NCBI GenBank assembly: GCA_046155605.1
Contig: JBJXFQ010000026.1
Location: 1 to 29,905 of the forward strand
DNA from: JAEUIZ01 sp046155605
GTDB taxonomy: Bacteria > Planctomycetota > Phycisphaerae > Phycisphaerales > UBA1924
DNA length: 29,905 nucleotides
Direction: 5' to 3'
A program made the translations under genes and the position numbers. Shown here in pieces: positions 22,661 through 29,905 of this stretch; position 1 is the stretch's first letter, and each line of letters begins with the position of its first letter. Below the pieces are notes generated by a model, which was given only the letters and a program-made list of their open reading frames with translations, was not told the DNA's origin and made no database searches.

Positions 22661-22668
22661 CGCGCCGC

Positions 22669-23835
22669 ATGTTGCCGCACCGCGTGGTCACGATCGAACT
22701 GGGCTCCCGCTCGTATGGCGTGGTGATCGGCGCGGAGTTGCTCGGGACGCTCGGCGCGCTCGTGGCCGAACTCGCGGTGCCTAGGCGGGCCGTGGCGCTC
22801 GTCTTCGACGCGAACCTCCCCGCATCGATCGTCGAGCAGGCGGCCCATTCGCTTCGGTCGGCTGGATTCGGACTCACGGCGATTCCCGTGGTCGGGGACG
22901 AATCTCACAAGACGCTCGATGGGCTCCGCGAAGTGCTCATCGCGATGGAGAACGCACGGATCGAGCGCGGCGATCCTGTGATCGCGCTTGGCGGCGGCGT
23001 CGTGGGCGATCTTGCCGGGTTTGCCGCGGCGATCTATCGGCGCGGTACCGCGCTCGTTCAGTGCCCCACCACGCTCCTCGCGATGGTCGATGCGTCGGTG
23101 GGCGGAAAGACGGGCATCAACCTCTCGCTCGGCGACGGCGGCCCGACGCTCAAAAACGCCGTCGGCGCGTTCCACCAGCCGCTGCGGGTCGTGGCGGATG
23201 TCTCGGTGCTGGCGTCGCTGCCGGATCGGCACTTCCGCTGCGGCCTCGCGGAATGCGTGAAGCACGGGCTGCTCGGGGCCGATCTCGGCGACGCCGGGCT
23301 GCTTGATACGATCGAGGATTCGCTGGATCGGGTGCTCGCGCGCGAGCCGGCGACGCTGATCGCAATCATCGCCAGAAATATCTCCGTCAAGGCTGCCGCG
23401 GTCGGAAGCGACGAGCGCGAGGAGCGGCCTTCGGGCGGGCGGGCACTGCTGAATCTGGGCCACACGTTCGGGCACGCGATCGAGCCGATCGTAACGCTCT
23501 CGCCCGACGGTGATCCGGCGCATGCGCCGCTGCAACATGGCGAGGCGGTAGGGCTGGGGCTGGTGGCAGCGTGCCGGACCTCCGAGGCGATGGGCCGAGC
23601 CCCCGCGTCTCTGGGCGATCGCGTAGAGTCGCTGTTGCGGCGTTGCGGGTTGCCGACGCTGGTCGCGGGTCTGCCGTCAACGGCCGAGATTCTCGCGGCG
23701 ATGGCGCACGACAAGAAGGCGCGGGACGGTCGGCTGCGGTTGGTACTGCCGGTCGCTACTGGGCGAGCGGAAGTCGTGGCGGACCCGCCGCGCGAGGCGG
23801 TCGTTCGCGGGCTCGACGCGATCCGCTCAGCGTGA
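22669..23835 (+). CDS. aroB: 3-dehydroquinate synthase
   Basis: The protein has 388 aa. It converts DAHP to 3-dehydroquinate in the shikimate pathway, using NAD and a divalent metal in the cytoplasm. Motifs: GDESHKTLDGL, the NAD-binding GGGVVGDLAGFAAAIYRRGT, QCPTTLLAMVDASVGGKTGINL, KNAVGAFHQP, the metal ligands in LAECVKHGLL (Glu), LNLGHTFGHAIE (His) and HGEAVGLGL (His), and MAHDKKARDGRLRLVLP near the end. The ATG at 22669 was chosen over a GTG at 22642 because a good promoter ends 8 nt before the ATG and neither start has a ribosome binding site. The length is close to that of other AroB proteins. Its last 9 bp overlap the convergent rsbW-like gene. Confidence 0.96.
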   Translation: MLPHRVVTIELGSRSYGVVIGAELLGTLGALVAELAVPRRAVALVFDANLPASIVEQAAHSLRSAGFGLTAIPVVGDESHKTLDGLREVLIAMENARIERGDPVIALGGGVVGDLAGFAAAIYRRGTALVQCPTTLLAMVDASVGGKTGINLSLGDGGPTLKNAVGAFHQPLRVVADVSVLASLPDRHFRCGLAECVKHGLLGADLGDAGLLDTIEDSLDRVLAREPATLIAIIARNISVKAAAVGSDEREERPSGGRALLNLGHTFGHAIEPIVTLSPDGDPAHAPLQHGEAVGLGLVAACRTSEAMGRAPASLGDRVESLLRRCGLPTLVAGLPSTAEILAAMAHDKKARDGRLRLVLPVATGRAEVVADPPREAVVRGLDAIRSA

Positions 23836-24267
23836 GCGAGCGGCCTTGGGCGCGGGCTTGCGATAGACCATCGTGATGCGGTTGCCGGTCGCGTTGAAGG
23901 TGACCGACGCCATATAGGCGCGGATGAGCATCAGCCCGCGGCCGGACGGAAGTTCCAGGTTCTCGTCGAGCGTGGGATCGGGGACGGCGTCGGCGCGGAA
24001 GCCCGGGCCGCGATCCTCGATCTCGACGGTCAGTTCCTCCGCGCCGACTCGAAACTCGACGGCCGCGGGAGTCTGAGCGGAGAGGCCCTTGTGCCCGTGG
24101 CGGAATGCGTTGGAGAGCGCCTCTTCAACGGCGAGGCGCACAGCGAACCTGGAGGCCTCGGGATAGCCGTATCGGGCCATGGCGGCAAGGATGCTGCCGA
24201 CGAGCGCGTCTGTGGCGTTGCGGTCGTGAGTCAGTTCGACGCGGCCCGAGTCGCCCGGCACGCTCAT
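23827..24267 (-). CDS. RsbW/SpoIIAB-like anti-sigma kinase (HATPase_c)
   Basis: The protein has 146 aa. It is a small GHKL ATPase: N box as EEALSNAFRHGH (Glu48, Glu49, Asn53), G1 box EDRGPGF at 84-90, and G2 as GRGLMLIRAYM at 109-119. Family members bind a sigma factor or phosphorylate the Ser of an STAS antagonist. The STAS gene lies 84 bp upstream in the same direction, making a classical RsbV-RsbW pair with STAS first. The ATG follows CGGAG at a good distance. The 3' end overlaps aroB tail-to-tail by 9 bp. No sigma-B-like gene is adjacent; the sigma factor at 19303 is about 4 kb away and is of ECF type, so the client is uncertain. The phosphatase at 3084-4391 could reset the STAS partner. 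Confidence 0.92.
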   Translation of the reverse strand: MSVPGDSGRVELTHDRNATDALVGSILAAMARYGYPEASRFAVRLAVEEALSNAFRHGHKGLSAQTPAAVEFRVGAEELTVEIEDRGPGFRADAVPDPTLDENLELPSGRGLMLIRAYMASVTFNATGNRITMVYRKPAPKAARSR

Positions 24268-24351
24268 GGGTGTGCTCCGACGATTCGAGGCAGATCGCGG
24301 GAAGGCTGGGTCACCGGACAGGGCTCCGCCGCCGAAGGGTGTGAGGGGCGC

Positions 24352-24711
24352 TCACTTGAAAGACTTGACCGCGTCCGCCGCGGTCTCGTGGATCTCGAAG
24401 AGTTTGTTCAGTTTGGTGATGACGAACACCTCGTAGATTTGCGGGTCGATATCGGCGAGGCGCAGTTGCCCGCCCGCGGCCCGCACCTTGTTGTTCACGC
24501 TGATGAGCATGCCCAGCGCGGCGGAGGAGAGGTGATCGACGTTGGAGAAACTGACGAGCACCTTGGGCTTGGGTCGCTCTTCGATGATGGTGACGATCTC
24601 ATCGCCGATGAGTTGGATGTTGGCCTCGTCGAGGATGTTGCGGTCGATGAACTCGACCTGGGTGACCTCCCCCGCGCGCTTGATACGAAGCCGAGAACTG
24701 TCCGAAGGCAT
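24352..24711 (-). CDS. STAS-domain anti-sigma factor antagonist (RsbV/SpoIIAA-like)
   Basis: The protein has 119 aa, the normal length of a stand-alone STAS protein. The core is VTQVEFIDRNILDEANIQLIGDEIVTIIE, then KVLVSFSNVDHLSSAALGMLISVNNKV, where Ser62/Ser63 in DHLSSAALG is the expected phosphorylation site, followed by GQLRLADIDPQIYEVFVITKLNKLFEI. When unphosphorylated it should bind the RsbW-like kinase encoded just downstream and free its client. The start at 24711 was chosen for the domain start; the 24 residues upstream in the longer frame are not conserved-looking. GGAG lies 11 nt before the ATG. The gene pair is followed tail-to-tail by aroB. Confidence 0.93.
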   Translation of the reverse strand: MPSDSSRLRIKRAGEVTQVEFIDRNILDEANIQLIGDEIVTIIEERPKPKVLVSFSNVDHLSSAALGMLISVNNKVRAAGGQLRLADIDPQIYEVFVITKLNKLFEIHETAADAVKSFK

Positions 24712-24792
24712 CGGGTGTGGTCTCCAGTGGTGCCGGCATGCGCCGGGACGCAAGCATAGGTCCGACGCGGGGCTCGGTCGCAAGGGCGGTGC

Positions 24793-24830
24793 GGAAACAA
24801 AGCGGCCCCCGAGCGCACGCCCGAGGGCCG
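24793..24830 (-). terminator. Intrinsic terminator of the secretin gene
   Basis: The arms at 24803-24811 and 24822-24830 (CGGCCC and GGGCCG with a mismatch and two more pairs) form a hairpin followed on the minus strand by CTTTGTTTCC. It lies about 40 bp after the secretin stop and before the STAS gene, so it separates the two units at least in part. Confidence 0.6.
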
Positions 24831-24869
24831 AGGATATCGAACGGGATCGTCAATCCCGCGGCCGAAAGA

Positions 24870-27800
24870 TCAGCCGCCCAGGCCGCTGCGGATGGAATCG
24901 AGGAGGCCCGGGAAGTTCCGCTCCTCTTCCTCGTTCTGGATGAGGACGGTGGGCTTGAGCAGGATGAGAAGGGTGTTCTCTTCGCGGCTCTCGATACGGT
25001 TCGTAAAGAAGCGGCTGAGGATGGGGAGTTTGGAGAGCACGGGCACGCCGGTCTCGACCTCGTACTCGGTGACGAGGCGCTGGCCGCCGAGCATGATCGT
25101 CCCCTGGTCCGGCACAGTGACGGTGGTGCGGACGCGGGTGACGGTGACCGTGGGCAACTGGACGAAGGCCTGCGCGGAAGCGGAGTTGACGAGTTGGCCG
25201 CCGGCGACAGCGGTGATGGCCTGCTGCCCGAACCCGTCGAGGCGGGCAACGCCGGCGTCCACGTCGAGCGTGACATAGCGGCGATCGGCACTCACGGTGC
25301 CCGTCACGAGCATCGTCACGCCCTCAGTCACCGTCGCGACCGTGGGATCGAAGCCGACGGCGGAATCACCCACGACCGGCTGAAGGTCAGAAACGAACGC
25401 GGTCTGCGTCGCCACATAGATGTTCGAGGTCTGCCCGTTGGTAAACGTGATCCGCGGTGCGGTGAGTTGAATGGACCGCCGGTCGGCCTGCGTGGCCTGA
25501 ACGAGGAAATCGACCTGGATGTCGTCGAGGAACTGCCCGGCGATGCCCAAGGCCGGCGAGGCGCCGAGGATCGCGTTTGACCAGTCGGTACTAGGAGCGA
25601 TGGAACTGGCGAGGCCGAGCGAGTCCTGCTCGACGCCGATGGGCGACCACGATCGCGGATTGACGATGCCCTGATTCGAGAATGTCGTCGTGCTAACGGT
25701 CGTCGGCAGTCCGGTGGTGGGGTCGATGACGACGAAGTTGGTGGCGGTCGTAGCGCCGGTGACATTGCGACCCAGCCCATTGACTTGGGGCCCGATCTGA
25801 GTGCGGCGCGGGTCGAACTGGAAGAAGTCGCGTGCCTGAATCGTCGGGTCAACGGCCCGGGCGGCGCGGATCTGGTTGTTGTTGGCGTTGAAGTAGACAT
25901 CGAGGTCGAAGCCGATCTGCTCGAAGAAGTCCGAGTTGACGAGCAGGAAGCGGGTCTCAACGTTGATCTGCATCGCTCGCTGCTCGCGGAGCTTTCCGAG
26001 CAGGCCCATGATCGCGCGATGGTTCTTTGGCGTGTTAGTGATGACGAGGTTGCCGTTGGTCAACAGTTTGCTGATGCGGCCCGGCGTGCCGCCGTTCTCC
26101 TCCCAGCCGTCGGGGTCCACGTTCTGCGTGATGAGCGTGATGAGTTCGTCCATCCGCTCCTCGCGCTCGCGGGTGAGCAACTCGTCGTTGTTCTCCTGCT
26201 CCTGGCGGAAAGGGCTCCGCCCGCCGCCGCCGCCCTGCGCCGATTGCAAAGCCTGCTGGAGGTCGATACGTGGGACTTCGCGATAATCCGGGATGTCGAT
26301 GATGACATCCTTGATGTCGTAGATCACCAGGGCCGTGGTCTTGCGGATGCGCTCCTCGGAGGCGATGGTGACGACGCCATCAAGCACGGCCCAGTCGGCG
26401 CGGCTGGCCTTGTCCTGCCCGCTCACCTTCTCGACGACGCGGTCGAGCAGCGTCTTGTACGAGACGTTGGTGAGGTTCAGGGAGACCGTGGTCTCCTTCT
26501 GGATACCGGCCTGCTCGAGCGAAGCCCAATCGACGTCGAGGTTCGTCTGCGTGATGGTCTGGACGAACTGAACCACGTCGCTCAGCGCGTTGTCCTGGAA
26601 GTTGACGCTCGGGACACGCTTGGATCCAAGTTCGGCAAGAACCCGGCGGTTCTCGGGTGGCTCGCTATAGGCCGCCGCTTCGCCGCGGTTGGCCGAAATG
26701 TCACGCCAATCGTCGGGAAACGTGAGCAACTGGGCCGTCGGCGTCGAGGCTTCCTGAATGTCCGCGTTGAGCTCGGCGTACTGGACCCGCTTCTTGCGCA
26801 TCGCCGCTTCCGAGCGACGGTACACGATGATGTCGGTGTACAGGTCGCGGAGCAGCAGGCCCGTCGGATTGATCGGATCGAGGAACAGCAACTGCTCGGC
26901 GGCCTGCTTCGCCTCTTCATAGCGAAGTTCGCTCTGATAGGCCCGGGCGCGGTCGATGAGTTCGACGATCTTGCGCTCGCGCTCGTCGCGCTGCACGCGC
27001 TCGTTCTTCTCAGCGGCCTCGCGCGCGGCACGATCCCGCTCCTCCGCGCGAGCCTGCATCTGCTGCTGCTCCGCCTTGTCGATCGTCGCCAGCATGTCCG
27101 ACGCTTGCTTGTCGAGATTCTCGAACTCGCTCTCGGCAAAGACGCGGCGAGCGTTATTCAGCGTCAGCCGCGCGCGGGCCACGAGCGTCCGGGCCTGATT
27201 CGAATCGCCCGCGTCGAGCGAGCGCTTCGCTTGGCCCATGTCGTTGTTGAACTCGGCGGTGGCCTGCTGCCGGAGCAGTTCACGCTCGCGGAGCGTGTCC
27301 TCGGGCTGGCCCGAGCGGACCCCGCCCATGAGCGTGCGAGCCTCGTTCTCGCGCTGGGTCGCCTTGGCAACCTGCTCGGGCGAGAGGTAGGCCGCAAACT
27401 CCGTCCGCAGGCGGTAATACTTGCCCGCGGCTTCGTTGTACCGCTTGTCGTCAAACGCGGCATCGGCCTCGCCCATAAGGCTCGTCGCCGCGGCCTGCTG
27501 CGACTGCCGGATCAGGTCATCACCGGGTGGCGGCTGGACGGGCTGGGCCACCTCGGGCTGCGCAGGCGGCTGGGCCGCGGGCTGTTCCGGCTGTGCAGCC
27601 GGCTCGGGCTGTGCGGGCGGGAGATCCTCGCGCCGGCGAACTGTGCCCGGAGGCTGCATTTCGCCGAATCCGACGCCGCCATCACCTCCGGCGAGATCGA
27701 CCAGCGCCATCTGATACTTGTCTAGCGTGTGCTGTTGCTCCGCAGTCAGCGTAACACCTGAGCGATGAACAAGGGTCAAGCCGCGGCGGGACTCGTCGAA

Positions 27801-28298
27801 GCGGCCAGCGAGGAAATCCCGCTCAGCCTGGACCAGCGACTCCCCCACGACCGGTGCAAGTTCGGCCCGACGAGACTCGGCGGCCTTCATCAGCGCCTCG
27901 GCCCGGCTTGTCTGGATCGCGTTGGCCGTCGCGCTCTTCAGCACCATCTTGGCCTGTTGCTGCGCCGAACGAACATCGCCGCTTTCGAGGGCAACCTCGC
28001 CACGCTGAATACCGGCGTCGAGCGGATCGAGCATCCGTGCCCGCCGATTGGCCTCGGCGAGGATCGAGACGGCCTTGGCCCGCTCCGCTTGCGTCGTCCG
28101 GCTCGACTGCAGCGCATCGGCGATCGCCGCACGTGCCGCGATCGGTTTGTTCTCAGCAAGCAACTTCTGCGCCCGCTCCACGGTGTTCGCGGGGGGGTTC
28201 ACCGGCGGGTCCTGCCGCGCCATCGCGCTCCCCGCACAAAGAGCCAAGGCCAGCGGAACGGCGACAACGAGAGCAAGAAGCGGCTTGGGCGAGGCCAT
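24870..28298 (-). CDS. Very long secretin (GspD/PilQ family) with TPR-like N-terminal half
   Basis: The protein has 1142 aa. The start at 28298 was chosen for a GGAG site and the signal peptide MASPKPLLALVVAVPLALAL, cut near residue 28. Residues about 35-200 and 265-510 are helical, TPR-like or coiled-coil, and are separated by a Pro/Gln/Ala-rich linker (226-260). Residues about 563-650 look like a short secretin N-terminal domain (VNFQDNALSDVVQFVQTIT, VSLNLTNVSYKTLLDRVV). A second ring-forming domain lies around 715-790 (LLTNGNLVITNTPKNHRAIMGLL). The secretin pore domain at about 930-1120 ends with VPDQGTIMLGGQRL and VPVLSKLPILSRFFTNR, then LLILLKPTVL. It should form an outer-membrane channel for type II-like export or a pilus. 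No ATPase, inner-membrane platform or pseudopilin gene lies in the window. The N-terminal half is far longer than usual. Confidence 0.93.
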   Translation of the reverse strand: MASPKPLLALVVAVPLALALCAGSAMARQDPPVNPPANTVERAQKLLAENKPIAARAAIADALQSSRTTQAERAKAVSILAEANRRARMLDPLDAGIQRGEVALESGDVRSAQQQAKMVLKSATANAIQTSRAEALMKAAESRRAELAPVVGESLVQAERDFLAGRFDESRRGLTLVHRSGVTLTAEQQHTLDKYQMALVDLAGGDGGVGFGEMQPPGTVRRREDLPPAQPEPAAQPEQPAAQPPAQPEVAQPVQPPPGDDLIRQSQQAAATSLMGEADAAFDDKRYNEAAGKYYRLRTEFAAYLSPEQVAKATQRENEARTLMGGVRSGQPEDTLRERELLRQQATAEFNNDMGQAKRSLDAGDSNQARTLVARARLTLNNARRVFAESEFENLDKQASDMLATIDKAEQQQMQARAEERDRAAREAAEKNERVQRDERERKIVELIDRARAYQSELRYEEAKQAAEQLLFLDPINPTGLLLRDLYTDIIVYRRSEAAMRKKRVQYAELNADIQEASTPTAQLLTFPDDWRDISANRGEAAAYSEPPENRRVLAELGSKRVPSVNFQDNALSDVVQFVQTITQTNLDVDWASLEQAGIQKETTVSLNLTNVSYKTLLDRVVEKVSGQDKASRADWAVLDGVVTIASEERIRKTTALVIYDIKDVIIDIPDYREVPRIDLQQALQSAQGGGGGRSPFRQEQENNDELLTREREERMDELITLITQNVDPDGWEENGGTPGRISKLLTNGNLVITNTPKNHRAIMGLLGKLREQRAMQINVETRFLLVNSDFFEQIGFDLDVYFNANNNQIRAARAVDPTIQARDFFQFDPRRTQIGPQVNGLGRNVTGATTATNFVVIDPTTGLPTTVSTTTFSNQGIVNPRSWSPIGVEQDSLGLASSIAPSTDWSNAILGASPALGIAGQFLDDIQVDFLVQATQADRRSIQLTAPRITFTNGQTSNIYVATQTAFVSDLQPVVGDSAVGFDPTVATVTEGVTMLVTGTVSADRRYVTLDVDAGVARLDGFGQQAITAVAGGQLVNSASAQAFVQLPTVTVTRVRTTVTVPDQGTIMLGGQRLVTEYEVETGVPVLSKLPILSRFFTNRIESREENTLLILLKPTVLIQNEEEERNFPGLLDSIRSGLGG

Positions 28299-28684
28299 GC
28301 GAGTTCTCCAGTCAGCGGCTGCGTGTTCCGACCGACTCCGTGTCGGCCGCTTGTTCAGGCTCCGGAGAGCCCGACAGTCCAAAGTGCGATCGGCCCGGGG
28401 GGGCCAGCCTCTGGCAAGGGCGAGAGATTACAGCCCCGTCGTCTCCAACGCAACTCCCATCCCTCATCGTGGACATCCCACGCTCTGGACGGGTCATGTT
28501 GGGGCACTCCGGGACGGGCTCTCCTTGCGCCGGGACCGCCGCCATGACGATTCGACGCTTCCCTTTCCAGCGTTCAATCCACGCCTTTCCACCCAGGATG
28601 TCCTTGGGTTGGGGTGGAGGGCAGCGGATCGGGGTGCTCAGGCGGGACCGTCGGCACCGGCCGGCGATGGGAACACCCGATCCT
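28299..28684. other. Intergenic region upstream of the secretin gene
   Basis: This 386-bp gap lies between two minus-strand genes. It must carry the secretin promoter and any terminator of the gene at 28685. I find no credible ORF: open frames on both strands are short and lack coding-like composition. Runs of G near 28398-28405 are notable, but I cannot defend a specific element. Confidence 0.5.
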
Positions 28685-29680
28685 CTATTCGAGCCAACCC
28701 CTCCAGATGATCCCTACTGTGAGGGGACTTTCTGGCGGGGGGATGCCGATCGCCTGCGCAAACTCGGCAATCGCCTGCTGCTCGAGGCGATCTGCGGCCA
28801 CCACGACCGATTCGTCCCACACCTCGACGTCCTTAGGTCGCAGGCTCTCGGCGGCATCCAGAGCCAGATCCTCGGCCTCACGAAGGCATTCCGCCGCAAG
28901 CACCACCTCGACATATCGACACCGGTCGTCGCCCTCCTCGGCAACCCTGATCAACGCCCGCCAGGCGGTCACGCCGAGTTCCTTGCCGTCGTCGTCGACA
29001 TTGGCCTCTGGATCAATATTCAGAACCAAAGCCCAATCGTCGCGGAGTTGCTCGACGATCTCCTCGCCCGTCAAGAGGTCCGGGCGGCCCTCCTCGACGG
29101 TCAGGACGCCCCGATGCTCGTGGCAGGCCGAATCCGCCCCTGCCGCCGACTCGGTCGCCTCCAGATCAAACGCCTGAAGGATCTTCTCGACCCGCTCCTT
29201 CATGGCGGGCTCCACACGCACGGTAACGATCTTGTGTTCGTCCACAAAGAGATACAGGAACGGCTCCTCGGTCATCACGCCGAAGCCGACGAGCCCGTCC
29301 TCGAAAAAGAAAGCGCGATATCGCCGGAGGGCGTCGAGCACCCGATCCATCCCCGACAGTTCATTGGCCACATACGGATCGACCTCACGGAAGGCGTCCT
29401 GCCCCAGCACGTCAAGGATCGGGTAGACCCGGCCGGGAAACAGCCCCATCAGGCTGCGGACCAGCGCCTCGACCCGATCGGCCGAGATCACGACGTCGAA
29501 GACGTAGCGATCGGGCCAGGCCTCCCACTGCTCGTCCTCGGCGTCGGTGTCGGCGGGCTCGAAATCAACGGTGAAGCCGGCCACGGGCGTCATGTCCTCG
29601 ACCGGATACGACCCCAGCGGGAACTTGAAGCCCTGCACCTCGACCCGCTCGATCGCCGGATCCGCTCGACACCTCGCCAT
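28685..29680 (-). CDS. Hypothetical acidic protein
   Basis: The protein has 331 aa from the ATG at 29680. A GTG at 29719 would add 13 residues and has GGAGAAGAG about 11 nt upstream, so the start is uncertain. The protein is acidic and seems soluble, with no signal peptide or membrane span. Segments such as YVFDVVISADRVEALVRSLMGLFPGRVYPILDVLG, FFFEDGLVGFGVMTEEPFLYLFVDEHKIVTVRVEP and RYVEVVLAAECLREAEDLALDAAE suggest an alpha/beta fold with a possible internal repeat. One Cys-His pair (ACHEH) is present. I recognise no family. It lies on its own between the secretin upstream region and the 3' end of a dockerin gene. Function unknown. Confidence 0.72.
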   Translation of the reverse strand: MARCRADPAIERVEVQGFKFPLGSYPVEDMTPVAGFTVDFEPADTDAEDEQWEAWPDRYVFDVVISADRVEALVRSLMGLFPGRVYPILDVLGQDAFREVDPYVANELSGMDRVLDALRRYRAFFFEDGLVGFGVMTEEPFLYLFVDEHKIVTVRVEPAMKERVEKILQAFDLEATESAAGADSACHEHRGVLTVEEGRPDLLTGEEIVEQLRDDWALVLNIDPEANVDDDGKELGVTAWRALIRVAEEGDDRCRYVEVVLAAECLREAEDLALDAAESLRPKDVEVWDESVVVAADRLEQQAIAEFAQAIGIPPPESPLTVGIIWRGWLE

Positions 29681-29771
29681 GCCCCAGCGTAGGCCGGGAT
29701 CGATAGCCACTCGCGCCACGGACCACGACTCTTCTCCGGCTGCTTCTTCTTCTCGTCCACTTCGTCGCTTC

Positions 29772-29905
29772 CTACGGACACCCGCTCGCGTAACTGTTCA
29801 GGAAGCACACGAAGTCATTGACGTTCAGCACCGGCACCGTCGTGCTCGCGTCGCAGTTGGCGTACGTCTCCGCCGCGGCATACTTGTTCACGAAGCACAC
29901 AAAGT
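29772..29905 (-). CDS. GC-type dockerin protein (C-terminal fragment, 5' end outside window)
   Basis: Only the last 44 codons are visible. They read FVCFVNKYAAAETYANCDAST then VPVLNVNDFVCFLNSYASGCP and stop at TAG. This is the end of a paired dockerin, with the first half-repeat cut by the window edge. It matches the other dockerin proteins of the window in sequence and in the terminal Gly-Cys-Pro. The main domain lies beyond the edge, so its function cannot be stated. The frame is clear although no start is available. Confidence 0.9.
   Translation of the reverse strand, partial: FVCFVNKYAAAETYANCDASTTVPVLNVNDFVCFLNSYASGCP

Noticed and set aside
22642..22668. GTG start for aroB
   Set aside because: It lies inside the promoter spacer (TTGACG-17-GACAAT) and has no ribosome binding site, so the downstream ATG is preferred.
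25785..27725. Plus-strand open frame of 646 codons opposite the secretin gene
   Set aside because: It has no recognisable motif and no ribosome binding site. It mirrors the codon pattern of the secretin on the other strand.
28312..28545. Small minus-strand open frame of 77 codons upstream of the secretin gene
   Set aside because: It has no ribosome binding site and no coding-like composition. It is more likely leader or promoter DNA.
27854..29692. Plus-strand open frame of 612 codons running across the secretin 5' end and the hypothetical gene
   Set aside because: It spans two minus-strand genes and their intergenic gap, which a real gene would hardly do. It has no domain or start signal.
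1..29905. Mobile elements, CRISPR arrays, tRNA or rRNA genes
   Set aside because: I looked for transposase and integrase motifs, regularly spaced repeats and cloverleaf-like or conserved rRNA segments and saw none. A tRNA or CRISPR search tool could confirm this.

Overview
The window is GC-rich chromosomal DNA from a planctomycete-like bacterium, most likely of class Phycisphaerae. Four lines point there. Five secreted proteins end in a paired Cys-flanked 'NVNDFxCFxN' repeat, the GC-type dockerin common in Phycisphaerae. A sigma factor gene is coupled to a membrane Ser/Thr kinase. One small protein ends in a CxxCGY...CxxCG zinc ribbon. Gram-negative outer-membrane genes (kdsA, a secretin, a lipid A synthase N-terminal-like protein) lie beside RsbV/RsbW-type regulators. 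I saw no rRNA, tRNA, IS element, integrase or CRISPR array, and the region reads as ordinary chromosome.

Layout. 1-440: 3' end of a DNA-3-methyladenine glycosylase I gene. 487-2853: a good sigma70-like promoter, a structured leader and a secreted protein combining a C39-like cysteine peptidase core, a proprotein-convertase P domain and a dockerin pair. 3084-5281 (minus): uppP followed by a GAF-like/PP2C (SpoIIE-type) phosphatase. 5322-6703 (minus): two coupled hypothetical genes. 6770-8193 (minus): a DPM1-like glycosyltransferase overlapping a LAB_N membrane protein. 8337-8630 (minus): a single-RRM RNA-binding protein, divergent from an Isc-type ferredoxin and IscX (8931-9598). 9652-12725: a zinc-ribbon membrane protein, a dockerin-tagged beta-propeller, an iodotyrosine-deiodinase-like flavoprotein and a membrane-anchored unknown. 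12864-16160 (plus): a solitary M16 protein that has lost its zinc motif, then two tandem paralogous dockerin proteins. 16171-18858 (minus): a lipoprotein, kdsA and a coiled-coil membrane protein. 19303-23835 (plus): sigma factor, Ser/Thr kinase and aroB. 23827-28298 (minus): RsbW-like kinase, STAS protein and a very long secretin. 28685-29905 (minus): a hypothetical protein and the 3' end of another dockerin protein.

How the genes fit together. Three themes recur. The first is cell envelope: undecaprenyl-P recycling, KDO synthesis, lipid-linked glycosyl transfer, a secretin and a lipoprotein. The second is regulation by phosphorylation: a PP2C phosphatase, an RsbW/RsbV partner-switch pair and a sigma/kinase operon. 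These could converge on one or more sigma factors, but that is inference. The third is an export/anchoring programme for dockerin-tagged proteins. Several genes lack a Shine-Dalgarno sequence and have -10-like boxes 6-8 nt before the ATG, which suggests leaderless transcripts.

The most unusual items are the C39-like/P-domain/dockerin protein, the M16 protein without HxxEH, the deiodinase-like enzyme with its substrate-binding spacing intact, and the isolated ferredoxin-IscX pair. I did not find a system that I can call new with confidence.
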